Assembly: GCA_003194525.1 (NCBI GenBank)
Contig: NBIV01000033.1
Location: forward strand, 248,001-312,000
From: Gracilariopsis chorda
Lineage: Eukaryota; Rhodophyta; Florideophyceae; Gracilariales; Gracilariaceae
Length of the DNA stretch: 64,000 nt
Reading direction: 5' to 3'
Both the position numbers and the translations under genes were made by a program. Shown here one piece after another: positions 1 through 9,674 of the stretch. A model generated the notes under the pieces. The model was not told where the DNA came from. It worked only from the letters and a program-made list of their open reading frames with translations, and ran no database searches. Within the stretch, counting starts at the first letter, position 1. Every line of letters begins with the position of its first letter.

Positions 1-529
1 GGGGCGGGTGAGAGACGGACGGGGAGGGCGGAGACGAAGGATGGTACGACGGACGGTGAGGAGGAGGAGGAGGAAGACATGATGACGTGCGGGGGGTGCT
101 GCGAGTTGTGGCGGAGAGGGGGGGGGCGGGGGGTAGGAAGCGCGACGCGGGTTGTGGTTGTAGGGGAGCGGGCGCGGGCAGGCGGCGCACGTCGCGTCAA
201 CACTTTTCTCAAGTGTGTAACAAACCGCCGCGAGCTGCACGGCGGCTGCGTGTTCTCGACGCGTGGACACTTGGACACGTGGGGCGGGCTCATCTGGAAC
301 ATTCGTCGCTTGTGGCTCGCCACGTGTCCAGTTGCGCGTGCGATGAATGCAAAGAGGAGCAAAGCGGCGGTGCCGACGGCGCGCGTACGACAAGCGTCAA
401 GCGTCACCCGCGCCGCGCACATGTAATTAATCCCAAGTTACCGTCGGTACCAACGGTACACACCGACACGATCTACGCCCCAAAAAAGGGCGCCACACCG
501 CCACGCGCTGTCCCGAATTCGCTCCTATC
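1..529. other. upstream region of the SUMO protease gene, no gene seen
   Basis: This is GC-rich DNA: a purine/G-rich first 180 bases, then a mixed-composition stretch up to a C-rich tract. Long open frames exist on both strands, but they encode low-complexity Arg/Gly/Pro strings expected from base composition alone, so I call no gene. The stretch probably holds the promoter of the gene starting at 637. A near-palindrome centred on GGTACC (440-457) is the only distinct motif. Confidence 0.5.
446..457 (+). promoter_or_regulatory. 12-mer GGTACCAACGGT shared with the PWP2 upstream region
   Basis: The 12-mer lies 180 bp before the ATG at 637. The same 12-mer, in the same orientation relative to the gene, lies 163-174 bp before the PWP2 start (complement strand at 8194-8205). 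The copy here sits inside a near-palindrome (440-457). A shared cis-element is an inference from match, orientation and distance. Confidence 0.4.
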
Positions 530-627
530 AACCCCCCCACTCCTCTCCCTCTCCCTCCCCCCCCCCCACCCCCCGCCGCCGCCTCCCCCCTCCCCCCTCC
601 CCCCCCCCCCCCCCCCCTTCTCCCCAG
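530..627 (+). promoter_or_regulatory. 98-nt polypyrimidine tract ending in CAG before the start codon
   Basis: An almost pure C/T run ends in CAG at 625-627, ten bases before the ATG at 637. Two readings fit: a pyrimidine-rich core promoter, or the 3' end of an intron in the 5' UTR (polypyrimidine tract plus CAG acceptor). No 5' splice site can be assigned from sequence alone. Confidence 0.35.
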
Positions 628-636
628 GAGCCCCCA

Positions 637-2692
637 ATGGCGCAGCTGCTCAACTCGTTCACCGACGCCTGTTCCAACGCCTGGTACTCCTTCAAGGGCA
701 CCCTCAACGCCGGTTTCAACGAGGTTGTCAAAGTCGTCACTCCCCGAAAGCGTCCCCGCCCCTCCTCCGTCTCCGCATCGCCCACATCCTCCGCACCGCC
801 TTCGCCCACATCTTCCGCCTCCGCCCCCCCAAACAAAAGCGCCCCCGTCTCTCAGACCCCCACTTCCACCCCTCATTCCCCACCCCATTCCTTCCGCCCC
901 GCGTCCCACTCCCCACGGAAACTCCCCCCGCCCCCGCACACAACCGCCACCATCAACAACAACCCCCTCACACTCCCGCGTCACAGACGCCGTACGACAC
1001 GCCTTGGCCACATCCCCCCACCGCTCAATCCCCCTTCGTCCCTCCTACTCATCCGCCCCATCCCCATCCCCGCTCGCAACCCGCTCGCACTCCATTCCAG
1101 ATGCCCGTCAGCACTTCTTCAGACGCAGCTACGCCGCGCTTAACGCCGCCGCCGCCCCAACCCCGTTTGCGAAACCTTCTGCCCCCGCTTCTGTTCCCGC
1201 TCCGCGTCATCCACCCGGACCCCCCTTGAGAAAGACCGTCCACAAGAGGCGACCACTCACCGCCCACAGACGTCTCGCTGCCACACGAGCCCTCGCAAAG
1301 TCCACGAGAACCCATCCGAAACTCTACCAAACCCATCCGAGCCCCCGTCTCAACTCCGTCCTGCCCTCTCTACCTCAGAAGACGCCACCACATCCCCCAT
1401 CTCAACGAGATCCATCCTCTCCCAAATCCGATCCCGATGCCTTGCCCTCGCCTTCGCAAAGAGCCGCCCAGCTGGCCCATCTTCCTCCTTCCTTCGCCAA
1501 CCTGTTTGCCACTGATTCGCGCCTCAGCAACAAACTATGGAAGGTCCACCATAAGAGGATACAGCGTCTCGCCTCCGCAGACAATAATGTCAAGGCCTTG
1601 GAGCTCTCGCACTTTGTCGCTCGCCAAAAACTTGACCAACTCCGCCGTCTGCAGGAGCAAAACCGTCGCATCGCTGCACTTCGACATACTGTCCCCAAGC
1701 CAAAACCTTTAAAACCTCAGTCTGAGCGTCCCCCTCCTCGCGCCGCACACTTCTACAATCACAACTACTGGCTTCCGCCCAACCGCGATGCCTTCGACTA
1801 TCATCTTCAACCGCCACAAAAACATCACGCCGCTGCCGTCACTGTCACCGATCCGCAGTCTGCATTCGCCCCGCTCACGGACACCGCTGTAGCTCGTCTG
1901 CAGGCTATATTTGCCGACCCATCAAACCAGCACCAAGAGCTCTCACGTGTCGACGGCTGCATCATTCGCGGCGAAGACCTGCGCACACTCAAGCCCAACA
2001 ACTGGTTGAACGATGAGGTGGTTAATGCATATATGAATCTTATCGCTGCACGCGCCGCTAAGGCAGGGAAGAAGTCTTCATCTGACGAGAACGCAAAGCC
2101 GAATGGCCACCCGAACGATCTCTCAAATGGATATGGGCTCAGCCGTTTCCATACAAGCTCGCCCTCAAAGTCGCTTCTTTCTTCTTCAAACTACGCCCCC
2201 AGAGTTAAGGTCATCTCCTCGTTTTTTTACTCTACCCTGTTCAAGTTTAACCCACATACACGGGTCACCGAGTACAACTACTCGCGCGTCAAGCGGTGGA
2301 CTCGACGGTTTGACGTTTTCGACTATGACATCATGCTAATCCCTATTAATCACCAAAACATGCACTGGACGCTTGGGGTAATTGATTTCAAGAACAAGAC
2401 CGTCGCGCATCTCGACTCCATGGGCAAGGGCGGATCGCCGGAGGTGCGGGAAAACCTTTTACGCTGGGTGCGTGACGAAGCTGCTACGAAGGAACACGAG
2501 TTGAACGACCAAGAGTGGTCGACAGACGACGTCATTGTTCCGCAACAAACAAACTCGGATGACTGCGGTGTGTTCCTGTGCAAATACGCGGATTTCCTAT
2601 CGAGAGGCTGGTCAGATTTCACCTTCTCACAAGATCACATGAATTATTTCCGTGCACGAATAGCACACGAGCTTCTCATGAAAAAGGCATAG
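637..2692 (+). CDS. ULP1: SUMO-specific cysteine protease, Ulp1/SENP family
   Basis: This protease processes SUMO precursors and removes SUMO from nuclear proteins. The C-terminal C48 peptidase domain (about 1940-2690) has the family opening LKPNNWLNDEVVNAYMN and the full catalytic set: His in NMHWTLG (codon 2363), Asp in HLDSMG (codon 2414), and Gln then Cys in QQTNSDDCG (Cys codon 2564). About 45 Ser/Lys/Asn-rich residues are inserted between the first helix and the SSFFYS strand, where animal SENPs are compact. The long N-terminal half is Pro/Ser/Arg-rich and probably disordered. ATG 637 opens a plausible N-terminus (MAQLLNSFTDACSN), but that frame is offset by one base from the protease frame, which is open from 725. 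The frames must join at about 760-990, through a short intron or an indel in the C-runs. The catalytic call is firm; the N-terminal structure is not. Confidence 0.9.
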
Positions 2693-3770
2693 CATTTTGT
2701 AGCTTTCACCCCATCTCCCGGTTCTCGCGTGGGTTGGCAAACGCATGGCATGAGCGTCATGTTGTTATGCGCGACTTGTTTACCCAACACCATCAAGAGT
2801 ACTCTGGCGGCGTATGTGGTATAGCCTCACCGGTCTTTTTTTTTTTTTTTGTGCGCACGAGTACCCGTCGATGTGTATAACTCGAGCGTCTCGTGTGCTT
2901 GTGGGGTCGCTATTAACGTGTTGGGGCATGGTCGACTCGGGGCGAGTACTGTGTGTGTAGTAGTAAGGCATTTTAACATTTGTGCCAAGGAGACCACAAC
3001 TTGCGTGTGTTGCTTTCTGTCTAACTCTCCAATCTTGTCCACAACAATGACAACGTACGGAATAAAGCTCCTTCAGCTTGATGCAAGCATAAAGAGTGAA
3101 CCTTCTTCCTTTTTCGCTGGCCTTCCAAAGTGCTGTTTTGCATATGATGATACAGGTTTTTGTTGTTTGACAACGGACCACGTTCCGCTGCGGATGATTT
3201 AGAGCGTGTGGAAGCTCACTACAAGTATCGCTGAACACGCTTGCCTAATTGTCTGGCCGGACACTTTTGTAGCCCAGTCGTGAGGTCTCACAGAGCGCTT
3301 TGCATTGATACGCTGTGCATCTTGTATGTTATCCATTCCAAACCAACAGTGCAGCCTTGAGGGTTCTCCATGCCGAGAGAAAAAAACGGACCTTTTTCCG
3401 TTCAGAAGTGGTTTTTTGAGCCTGGGGACGTGTCCAGTTAACAGTTTACCTGGTGTGGCTTTTCGCGCCAAATCTGCTCAGACGTCGGTGTTTCCGATAC
3501 ATGACGCAAACCGTCACATGGGTGTTGGCGCCTTGACATTCTGAGCACCTCATAATGCCTGCCGCTGCCTGGCTCGGACCTTATTTCCAGTCAAAGCAAA
3601 CCTCTACAGCCCTATTCCCATCTTGTTTGTCGCTCCACCCTGTCAATACCCGCTGCGATCCAGGCCTCCTTGCGTTCCAATCGTCAGCGTTCCTCTCTTC
3701 AACACGCCCTCGCAACTCGTTTGTAGACACTGCAAGACCGACCCTGCTAGTCGCCTGCCCGCGCTTCACG
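2693..3770. other. intergenic region between ULP1 and FEN1, includes the FEN1 promoter and 5' leader
   Basis: No convincing gene is seen. The short open frames resemble no protein family and differ in codon use from the neighbours. A T-run at about 2836-2850 and an E2F-like site at 3460-3472 are the notable marks. From 3555 a frame is open in phase with FEN1; see the FEN1 entry. Confidence 0.6.
3460..3472 (+). promoter_or_regulatory. E2F/DP-type site upstream of FEN1
   Basis: TTTTCGCGCCAAA matches the E2F consensus TTTSSCGC on both strands. It lies about 300 bp before the FEN1 start codon. E2F control of S-phase replication genes, FEN1 among them, is well known in plants and animals; its action here is inferred from position and match. 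Confidence 0.55.
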
Positions 3771-4970
3771 ATGGGAATTAAAGGGCTCACCAAGCTGATC
3801 GGGGACAACGCACCCCGAGCCATTAACACCAATGAAATACACTCTCTATTCGGCCGAAAGATCGCTATCGATGCCTCAATGTGTATCTACCAGCTTCTGG
3901 TTGCCGTTCGTGTGGGTGCGGATAATCTCACCAACGACGAAGGTGAAGTGACCTCACATCTCAATGGTCTCTTTTACAGAACAATTCGTCTCCTTGAAAT
4001 AGGAATCAAGCCTGTTTATGTATTCGATGGGGCCCCTCCCACAATGAAGTCTGGTGAGCTTACCAAGCGTGCAGAAGCCAAGAAAGCTGCCGAAGAGGCC
4101 GCTAAGAAAGCTCGTGAAGAAGGTGATCTTGAGATGGCCGAAAAGTTCTCCCGTCGTGTTAATCGCGTCACGCCGGCAATGATCGACTCGTGCAAGCGAC
4201 TGGTTCGTGCCATGGGGGTTCCGGCTGTGGAAGCACCCTGTGAAGCCGAAGCTCAATGCGCAGAACTAGTGAAGAATGGAGACTTGTTTGCAACTGCAAG
4301 TGAGGATATGGATTCTCTTACATTTGGAACTTCCCGTCTCATCAGGTACCTATGGGCAGGAACGGCTTCTACTGCCTCGAAGAAAGGGATCAAACCCACA
4401 GAATTTGCTCTGGACGTCGTTCTGCAAGATTTGGACCTTACTTTGCCTCAGTTTATTGATCTCTGTATACTTTGTGGCTGCGATTATGTGGATGGAATAA
4501 AAGGCGTGGGCGTTGTGAAGGCCTTAAACTTGATTCGAAAACACGGTGACTTGCAGAAGGTAGTAGATACTCTCAAGAAAGAAAAGTCCTACACAGTTCC
4601 CGACCCGTATCCCGTTGAAGTGCTTCGCCAAATGTTTGTGGAGCCCATTGTAACTCCTGCGAAAGACGTGGTTCTGAAGTGGAAACGACCGGACGTTAAC
4701 GCTATCAAGAAGCTAATGATTGAGGAGAACCAATTCGATTCTGCGAAGATTGAAAATGGCATAAAGCGCTTACTTGCCGCAAAACAGAAGACCAGTCAAG
4801 TTCGAGTGGATTCATTCTTTAAGCGTGCGACCGCCCCGAACGAGGCAGAAAGGGCTGCAAAGAGGAAGGCAGTCGCGGAAACGAACAAGAAATCGAAGAA
4901 ATCAAAAACGCAAAAGTCGTCCACTTCGACAAAAGGTAGGGCTGCGAAGGCGAAGAAAGATGTGACATAA
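3771..4970 (+). CDS. FEN1: flap endonuclease 1
   Basis: FEN1 cuts 5' flaps during Okazaki-fragment maturation and long-patch base-excision repair. The 399-residue product is full length (animal FEN1 is about 380). The N-terminus MGIKGLTKLI is canonical. All metal-binding acidic residues are present at the usual numbers: D34, D86 (VFDGAPP), E158 and E160 (APCEAEAQC), D179 and D181 (SEDMDSL) and D233 (GCDYVDG). A Lys/Ala/Glu-rich helical-arch segment covers about residues 95-135. A PCNA-binding PIP box, QVRVDSFF, spans residues 343-350, followed by a very basic tail. I chose ATG 3771 because free Gly2 is needed in the family's active site. The frame is also open upstream to an ATG at 3555 (72 extra codons), which is probably 5' leader but could encode a targeted isoform. 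The gene converges with PWP2, and no intron is seen. Confidence 0.97.
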   Translation: MGIKGLTKLIGDNAPRAINTNEIHSLFGRKIAIDASMCIYQLLVAVRVGADNLTNDEGEVTSHLNGLFYRTIRLLEIGIKPVYVFDGAPPTMKSGELTKRAEAKKAAEEAAKKAREEGDLEMAEKFSRRVNRVTPAMIDSCKRLVRAMGVPAVEAPCEAEAQCAELVKNGDLFATASEDMDSLTFGTSRLIRYLWAGTASTASKKGIKPTEFALDVVLQDLDLTLPQFIDLCILCGCDYVDGIKGVGVVKALNLIRKHGDLQKVVDTLKKEKSYTVPDPYPVEVLRQMFVEPIVTPAKDVVLKWKRPDVNAIKKLMIEENQFDSAKIENGIKRLLAAKQKTSQVRVDSFFKRATAPNEAERAAKRKAVAETNKKSKKSKTQKSSTSTKGRAAKAKKDVT

Positions 4971-5208
4971 CCTCGTCAAAGCACAGTACCAAGAGTCGAG
5001 GCAACCCTTGGCCAGCCCCCTAGTGGATATGCATTTTAGTATCTGAAATACATTCTCCTTTTGTGCGTGTCTTGCTCAGATGGAACTGAGGGCAGAGCCT
5101 CTTCGTTTCGAGATAGTTTAAATGGTTTTGTCGCCCGAACACTATGACTAACTGTCGACATGGTACAGTGCGGGTTTTGCTAGCTATACATTATACTGTG
5201 TAACACAC

Positions 5209-8031
5209 TCAAGCCTGCGCTTCAGCTTCTTGTTGGGGTTCATCAAGGCGTCTTTTGCTCAGAGTCAACAGATACTGCAACGCGTGTTCATTCTTGTCGG
5301 AGAGTGGGACTATACGTCGGGAGTGGGCACGGCACGCCCGATTCAAGCTCCGAAGCGCTGTATTAACAGTAGATGGATCGGGAACATTCCTATGCGCCCG
5401 TCCCCCTTGGACCAGCATTATCTCTTTCGCCCAACGTAAATTGAATTCGAGATGTGGAGTGTTTTCGAGACGCCACGCGAACAAGAGAATAAGCCGAGAA
5501 AAGTAGAGAACTGACACAGATGCAACAACCTCACCAATGAACGAAACTGGGACCTTTTCCACAACGTAGTTCAATGAATCTCTCTCGTTCAGCCTCAGAG
5601 CCAGGGAAAGTGCCGTGGCATAGTCACCTTCTGCAGCTGATTTTCTTGCGGCGTCTGGTGTGATGTCTATCTCCAGGTTCGTTGGGTCGAACAGCAACCC
5701 ATCAGCATCTTCGCCCTCATCTTGTCCGTATATCAGGACGCCTTCCGAAGTTACAGCAGCCCAAAGGCGACCAGTTGCACACGTCCTCACGCATGTTACT
5801 TCTGCTTTGAGCATTTTCCTTCGGCGAAGCTTTTGCTCTGAAGCGGCTCCGGGAAGCGATCTTCCATTGGCAGTGCGTGCCTCTTCGTAGTCTTCTGCGT
5901 TTTCATTGTCGTCTTCAATACTGTTGAGGACATGGCCGCTTATTGTTAAATTCTTTGAATTCAGTTTGTCCAACAAACCGTCAAAGTCTTGGTTCTTAGT
6001 GACTATTACCTTGTCTACCAACGTTGGCCTGCTACCTTCGGCGACATGGTAGACGCAGACATTCCTAGACGCGGCCCCCGCTAGCAAGAACCTGCCATCT
6101 GCCGAATAGTTCAAAGTCTGATAGTAGCCCCGCTGAGGAGCAGCAGTCCTAGAACCGCGAAGACGACCAGGCGCGGAGTCCCGAGCTCCGTCGATGGTAC
6201 CAGCAATAGACGCTTTCTCTGCATCCCAAAAAACGATTTCACCCGACGTGGTGCACACCGCAAACTCTTTGCCGTCAGGTCGAAAAGCCACATCCAGCAC
6301 TTCCTTGCTGTGTTCCAAGACTTCGCATGACCCTTTTCGTTCGTACATATCCCAAAGACGGACTGTCCGATCCCAAGAAGAGGTGGCCAGAGTGCCTCTT
6401 GTTGGACGAAATGAAATAGCGCTGACCGGACCTTTATGACCGTTCAGAATCTCAAGAACTTGTCCATTGCGCAATGACCACACTATAACCTCAAACGTAT
6501 CCACGCATCCTGCTGCAATGAGTTCACCGGCAGCATCAGCCGCAACACATCCAAATTGTCTCCGCGGTGGTGGGCCAACCATGACGCGGAAGTTCCGGTA
6601 GCGTCTTATATCGAATGCACGAACAGTTCCATCAAGCGAAGCTGATATAATTACGTCATTCGCTGAAAAGGTAAGGGCTGTTACAGCTGCTGAATGATCA
6701 GAGAAGGTTGCAGCGCAAAACCCTGTTGCAACGCCCCACAACTTCACACGACCGTCTTTCGATGCAGTTGCGACGGCACGGCCATCAGGACTGAATGCAA
6801 CCGCTGTTGCGGAAAGCGTGTGAGCTTGTTGTTTGAGGATGTGGGTCTCAGCACGCCAATCCCAGATGAGAATCTGGCCACTTGCAGATGACAAAGCTAT
6901 CCAGTCCCCGCTAGAGTTAAACGAAATGCTGTTGATAGCATCGTTTGATACGGAGAGCGTATAAAGCAACGTAAGATCAGTGAATACAATCTTCTTCGTA
7001 TCCTCTTTCATCAATTCATCATCTTCGTCAGAGTCCATTTCAGTCCCTTCTACGCGCGTGCTTCTACGCATCTTCAGATTGCCCAACACAAAGAGACCCT
7101 CATCAAACTCTTCAGATTCATCAGTCATGTGCTGGGGTAATTCGAACATGGCAAACACTCCATTGCACATGCCAGCAACAATCCTCCCATCTCTAACTGA
7201 AGCGCTGCCGACAGTTCGCGCAGACGCCCGTTTCACAAAATGGCGACTCGCTAGCTTCGCTGAAACCGGAACAGCAAACAAAGATCTCTTCGGGTTACGA
7301 GTTTCACTGGCGAAAGGAAACTTGTGGACGGCATAGCCTTCGCGCAGATCATTGTAACGTAATCGCCAACAGAAGAGAACACCATCCCGGGACAGAGTTA
7401 GCAGCCCATTCTTACCAACGAATTTTGCAAAAACGACAACCGTTCGGTGTCCATATAGCACGAGCGGCTTTATACGAACGCCTTGCTGTCTTTGAGCCAG
7501 GGTATACACGGTAACATTTCGATCAGACGCCACGGCTAGTCTACGCGAGTCCGGGCTCCAGGCGAGGGAGGATGCTGTTACTGCAAATTGTGCCTGTCGT
7601 CTCCATGCACCGAAAGTCGGCATATGAGAGGAAGGCAGGTGCCACACTTCAACACGTTGACCAGCAAACGCTGCGAGTTTCCCGCACGGAGATAGTGCCG
7701 CAGTGTTCACTTGGAAGTCCAGAGTTAGTCGCGCAATGACCCTCGAAGAAGGAAGTAAGTGAAGCGCAGCTCGTGAAGCGTTATCAATAGTGAGCAAGAG
7801 ATTTTTGGCATGAGTCAGTGCAGAAATAGAACGAGTGGCTTCGAACGGGAGCGTTCGAGTGCGACCATGGTAGGGATCCGTATGCTGAACACGTCCGTTC
7901 GCAGAATGAAGCAGAGTATTCGATACAGTAAACGCTACTTGCACTTGTTGCGGGCATATGGGCAAGAGATGTCGAAGCTTTGGTGGAGATACGCTCATGT
8001 TTGCGATAGCATTGGCTTCGGAAACCCCCAA
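5209..8031 (-). CDS. PWP2: PWP2/UTP1, U3 snoRNP WD40 protein
   Basis: This nucleolar subunit of the UTP-B complex and small-subunit processome is needed for early 18S rRNA processing. The 940-residue product matches the family length (about 920). WD40 repeats fill roughly residues 10-700, with readable repeat ends such as GRVKLWG and RTVRLWDM. They form the two linked propellers typical of PWP2. An acidic insert (MDSDEDDELMKEDTKK, about residues 325-345) interrupts the repeats. A low-complexity linker follows, then the C-terminal Utp12 helical domain (about 790-925). Either Met1 or Met12 (MSVSPPKLRHLL) could be the true start; Met12 aligns better with the usual short N-terminus. No intron is apparent. 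The gene converges on FEN1, with 238 bp between the stop codons. A shared 12-mer (8194-8205) lies upstream. Confidence 0.95.
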   Translation of the reverse strand: MGVSEANAIANMSVSPPKLRHLLPICPQQVQVAFTVSNTLLHSANGRVQHTDPYHGRTRTLPFEATRSISALTHAKNLLLTIDNASRAALHLLPSSRVIARLTLDFQVNTAALSPCGKLAAFAGQRVEVWHLPSSHMPTFGAWRRQAQFAVTASSLAWSPDSRRLAVASDRNVTVYTLAQRQQGVRIKPLVLYGHRTVVVFAKFVGKNGLLTLSRDGVLFCWRLRYNDLREGYAVHKFPFASETRNPKRSLFAVPVSAKLASRHFVKRASARTVGSASVRDGRIVAGMCNGVFAMFELPQHMTDESEEFDEGLFVLGNLKMRRSTRVEGTEMDSDEDDELMKEDTKKIVFTDLTLLYTLSVSNDAINSISFNSSGDWIALSSASGQILIWDWRAETHILKQQAHTLSATAVAFSPDGRAVATASKDGRVKLWGVATGFCAATFSDHSAAVTALTFSANDVIISASLDGTVRAFDIRRYRNFRVMVGPPPRRQFGCVAADAAGELIAAGCVDTFEVIVWSLRNGQVLEILNGHKGPVSAISFRPTRGTLATSSWDRTVRLWDMYERKGSCEVLEHSKEVLDVAFRPDGKEFAVCTTSGEIVFWDAEKASIAGTIDGARDSAPGRLRGSRTAAPQRGYYQTLNYSADGRFLLAGAASRNVCVYHVAEGSRPTLVDKVIVTKNQDFDGLLDKLNSKNLTISGHVLNSIEDDNENAEDYEEARTANGRSLPGAASEQKLRRRKMLKAEVTCVRTCATGRLWAAVTSEGVLIYGQDEGEDADGLLFDPTNLEIDITPDAARKSAAEGDYATALSLALRLNERDSLNYVVEKVPVSFIGEVVASVSVLYFSRLILLFAWRLENTPHLEFNLRWAKEIMLVQGGRAHRNVPDPSTVNTALRSLNRACRAHSRRIVPLSDKNEHALQYLLTLSKRRLDEPQQEAEAQA

Positions 8032-8471
8032 CTAAAGAATGACAAGCGAGAGACCTTTGAATCGCAAAGACGTTCGCATCCTAAGCGTGCAGAGCAGTGA
8101 ACATAACAAGGACTGAGGCACTCAATAGTTTGCAACACGAGGCTAATAGCAGAATCGTTGATGAAAATGGTTCAATGCCAAGGGTTTTTGCGCACCGTTG
8201 GTACCTTTGGTACCAAAACGCGCCATTGTCTTCGTTTCATTGATTACCCTACGTGCCTTTCATCGTGCCGTCGGCGGTCGGATCACGTTACATAACTGCC
8301 TGTGTAACAAGATTCAGCAAATCACAATGCAGCTTTCAGGGAATTCATATTTATTTGTAGCGACAAGACAGCTTATGCTCGATCTTTATTTTTGGTCAGG
8401 TGAGAAAGGTAGACATCATCAGCCCTTCTTTTAGCCAACACTATTGCGGTATGAGGGGGGTGTTGGTGATT
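8032..8471. other. PWP2 upstream region
   Basis: About 440 bp separate PWP2 from the transposon. It holds ACCGTTGGTACC at 8194-8205, the complement of the 12-mer upstream of ULP1. That overlaps a perfect inverted repeat, TTGGTACC/GGTACCAA, at 8198-8216. No gene is seen. Confidence 0.5.
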
Positions 8472-8497
8472 GGGCGACTCCTAAAATCTCAAATCGC
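8472..8497 (+). repeat. left terminal inverted repeat of the Harbinger element
   Basis: It begins GGGCGACTCCTAAAATCTC. The first 15 bases match the complement of the right end exactly, and about ten more match with small gaps. The target duplication ATT precedes it. Confidence 0.92.
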
Positions 8498-8597
8498 AAA
8501 AAGCCCACACTCAAATTCATTAATTCAGAGCTTTAGCGTGCACTCAAAATGCGAAAGACGGGGATGCCTCCGCCCCGTACGAGCTGTTCCGCAAAAT

Positions 8598-8648
8598 GCG
8601 GCATTCGCTCTTTTGGCGCAAAACAGGTTACCAAAACCCGAATGCCGC
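8598..8648. repeat. 10-bp inverted repeat inside the Harbinger left end
   Basis: GCGGCATTCG (8598-8607) and CGAATGCCGC (8639-8648) are perfect complements around a 31-base loop. The loop holds TTTTGGCGCAAAA (8611-8623), which also fits an E2F-type site. The pair lies in the leader upstream of the Myb-like gene, so a role in its transcription is possible but unproven. Confidence 0.45.
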
Positions 8649-8917
8649 CAAACCAGAGCCCAAAACAGCGTACTCGATTTGACATAACCCAGTCTCAGCA
8701 CCCACTCTGAGCGATCAGAACGCCTTCTGCCTTAACAAAACCTGCTCAGCTTCTATCCACCCACCCACCCCGTTTGAGCCCTCCTCTCTTCCGCCATCCC
8801 CGCGGTTGCCACTTTTATAGTGACTCCACGTCTCCCTCCCACCACTACGTCTTTCTCTGCTTGCAATCCGATTGACTCTGTTCTACCACCGCCTTTCAAA
8901 CCGCGTGCAAAAAAAAA

Positions 8918-9601
8918 ATGAAAAAGAAAACCAATACAGCCCCACGGGAATTTGGGTTTTGTAAAAGGGAGACGGATTTTTTATTGGAACTTATGGACAA
9001 GCATCTTCCTATTTTACGTGTGGAATGGGCGGCATTGCTCAGCGAACACAACGAGATGTTCTCTCAGCGAAAGCGAAGTGTTGAATCACTCAAACGCAAT
9101 TTTTCCTCTCTTCACCGTCTTCACATGCCGACAGGGGGTCCGCTGATTCCTTATGATGTCCGTCGTGCAAAATCAATACGAGATTTGATCACCGAGCGTG
9201 CCGAAATTGCTGCGGACGAGGATTTTGAGGATGCCGTAGAAGTTTCGTTTAACGAAACACAGCTATCAACATTAGTTGAGACTGATAGGGAGGGTGCACA
9301 CGACACGAATAAAACGAAAGATATGAATGCGGAAAAGACTTTGGTCCAAACCCCGTTAAGGATTGCACGCCCTTTAGTTCGTCCGTGCTCTATGATGCGT
9401 GGGAAGGATAATAGAGACGATATTATGGATTTATTTAGGTTGTCGATGTTTAATGACCAGAAGCGGAGAGAGGAGGACTTAGAATACCGCAAAGAAGAGC
9501 AAGAGGAGAACCGACTGCAACGTCTTGACGAAAGTCGTCTTCACGAGAAATTGATGGAGATGATGCTTATGTTAGTTGCAAAGTCATCGAATTCTCAGTA
9601 G
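8918..9601 (+). CDS. Harbinger-encoded Myb/SANT-like DNA-binding protein
   Basis: The 227-residue protein is the accessory gene of PIF/Harbinger elements. In the family it binds the transposon ends and brings the transposase into the nucleus. Residues about 10-95 form a trihelical Myb/SANT-like domain (FGFCKRETDFLLELMDKHLP, then WAALLSEHNEMF, then a basic third helix). The family motif TGGPLIPYDVRRAKSI follows. A middle acidic linker leads to a charged C-terminal coiled coil (about 165-220, rich in Glu/Arg/Leu). The ATG at 8918 follows an A-run, and a TATA-like TTTATAG lies about 100 bp upstream. The gene converges with the transposase, 73 bp away. The frame is fully open. Confidence 0.85.
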   Translation: MKKKTNTAPREFGFCKRETDFLLELMDKHLPILRVEWAALLSEHNEMFSQRKRSVESLKRNFSSLHRLHMPTGGPLIPYDVRRAKSIRDLITERAEIAADEDFEDAVEVSFNETQLSTLVETDREGAHDTNKTKDMNAEKTLVQTPLRIARPLVRPCSMMRGKDNRDDIMDLFRLSMFNDQKRREEDLEYRKEEQEENRLQRLDESRLHEKLMEMMLMLVAKSSNSQ

Positions 9602-9674
9602 AGTTTAAAGGTATCCTGCAGATAATAATTCACATCTGCACTTATGTGAGGCGTATAGGTTGACAGAATCTGGT

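Noticed and set aside
427-1011. Gly/Arg-rich - strand ORF of 194 codons
   Set aside because: It is the mirror of C-rich DNA and has no domain pattern; composition explains it.
87-1229. Long + frame through the ULP1 upstream region
   Set aside because: The product is Pro/Arg/His low complexity produced by C-runs, and it overlaps the supported gene in another frame.
2780-3238. 152-codon - ORF between ULP1 and FEN1
   Set aside because: No family resemblance, and it includes the translated T-run as a poly-Lys stretch; probably chance.
6980-7336. 118-codon + ORF inside PWP2
   Set aside because: It lies antisense to WD40 repeats and has Ser-rich shadow composition.
8611-8623. E2F-like TTTTGGCGCAAAA in the Harbinger leader as proof of cell-cycle control
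   Set aside because: A single site in a transposon leader is weak evidence; noted only as part of the inverted repeat.
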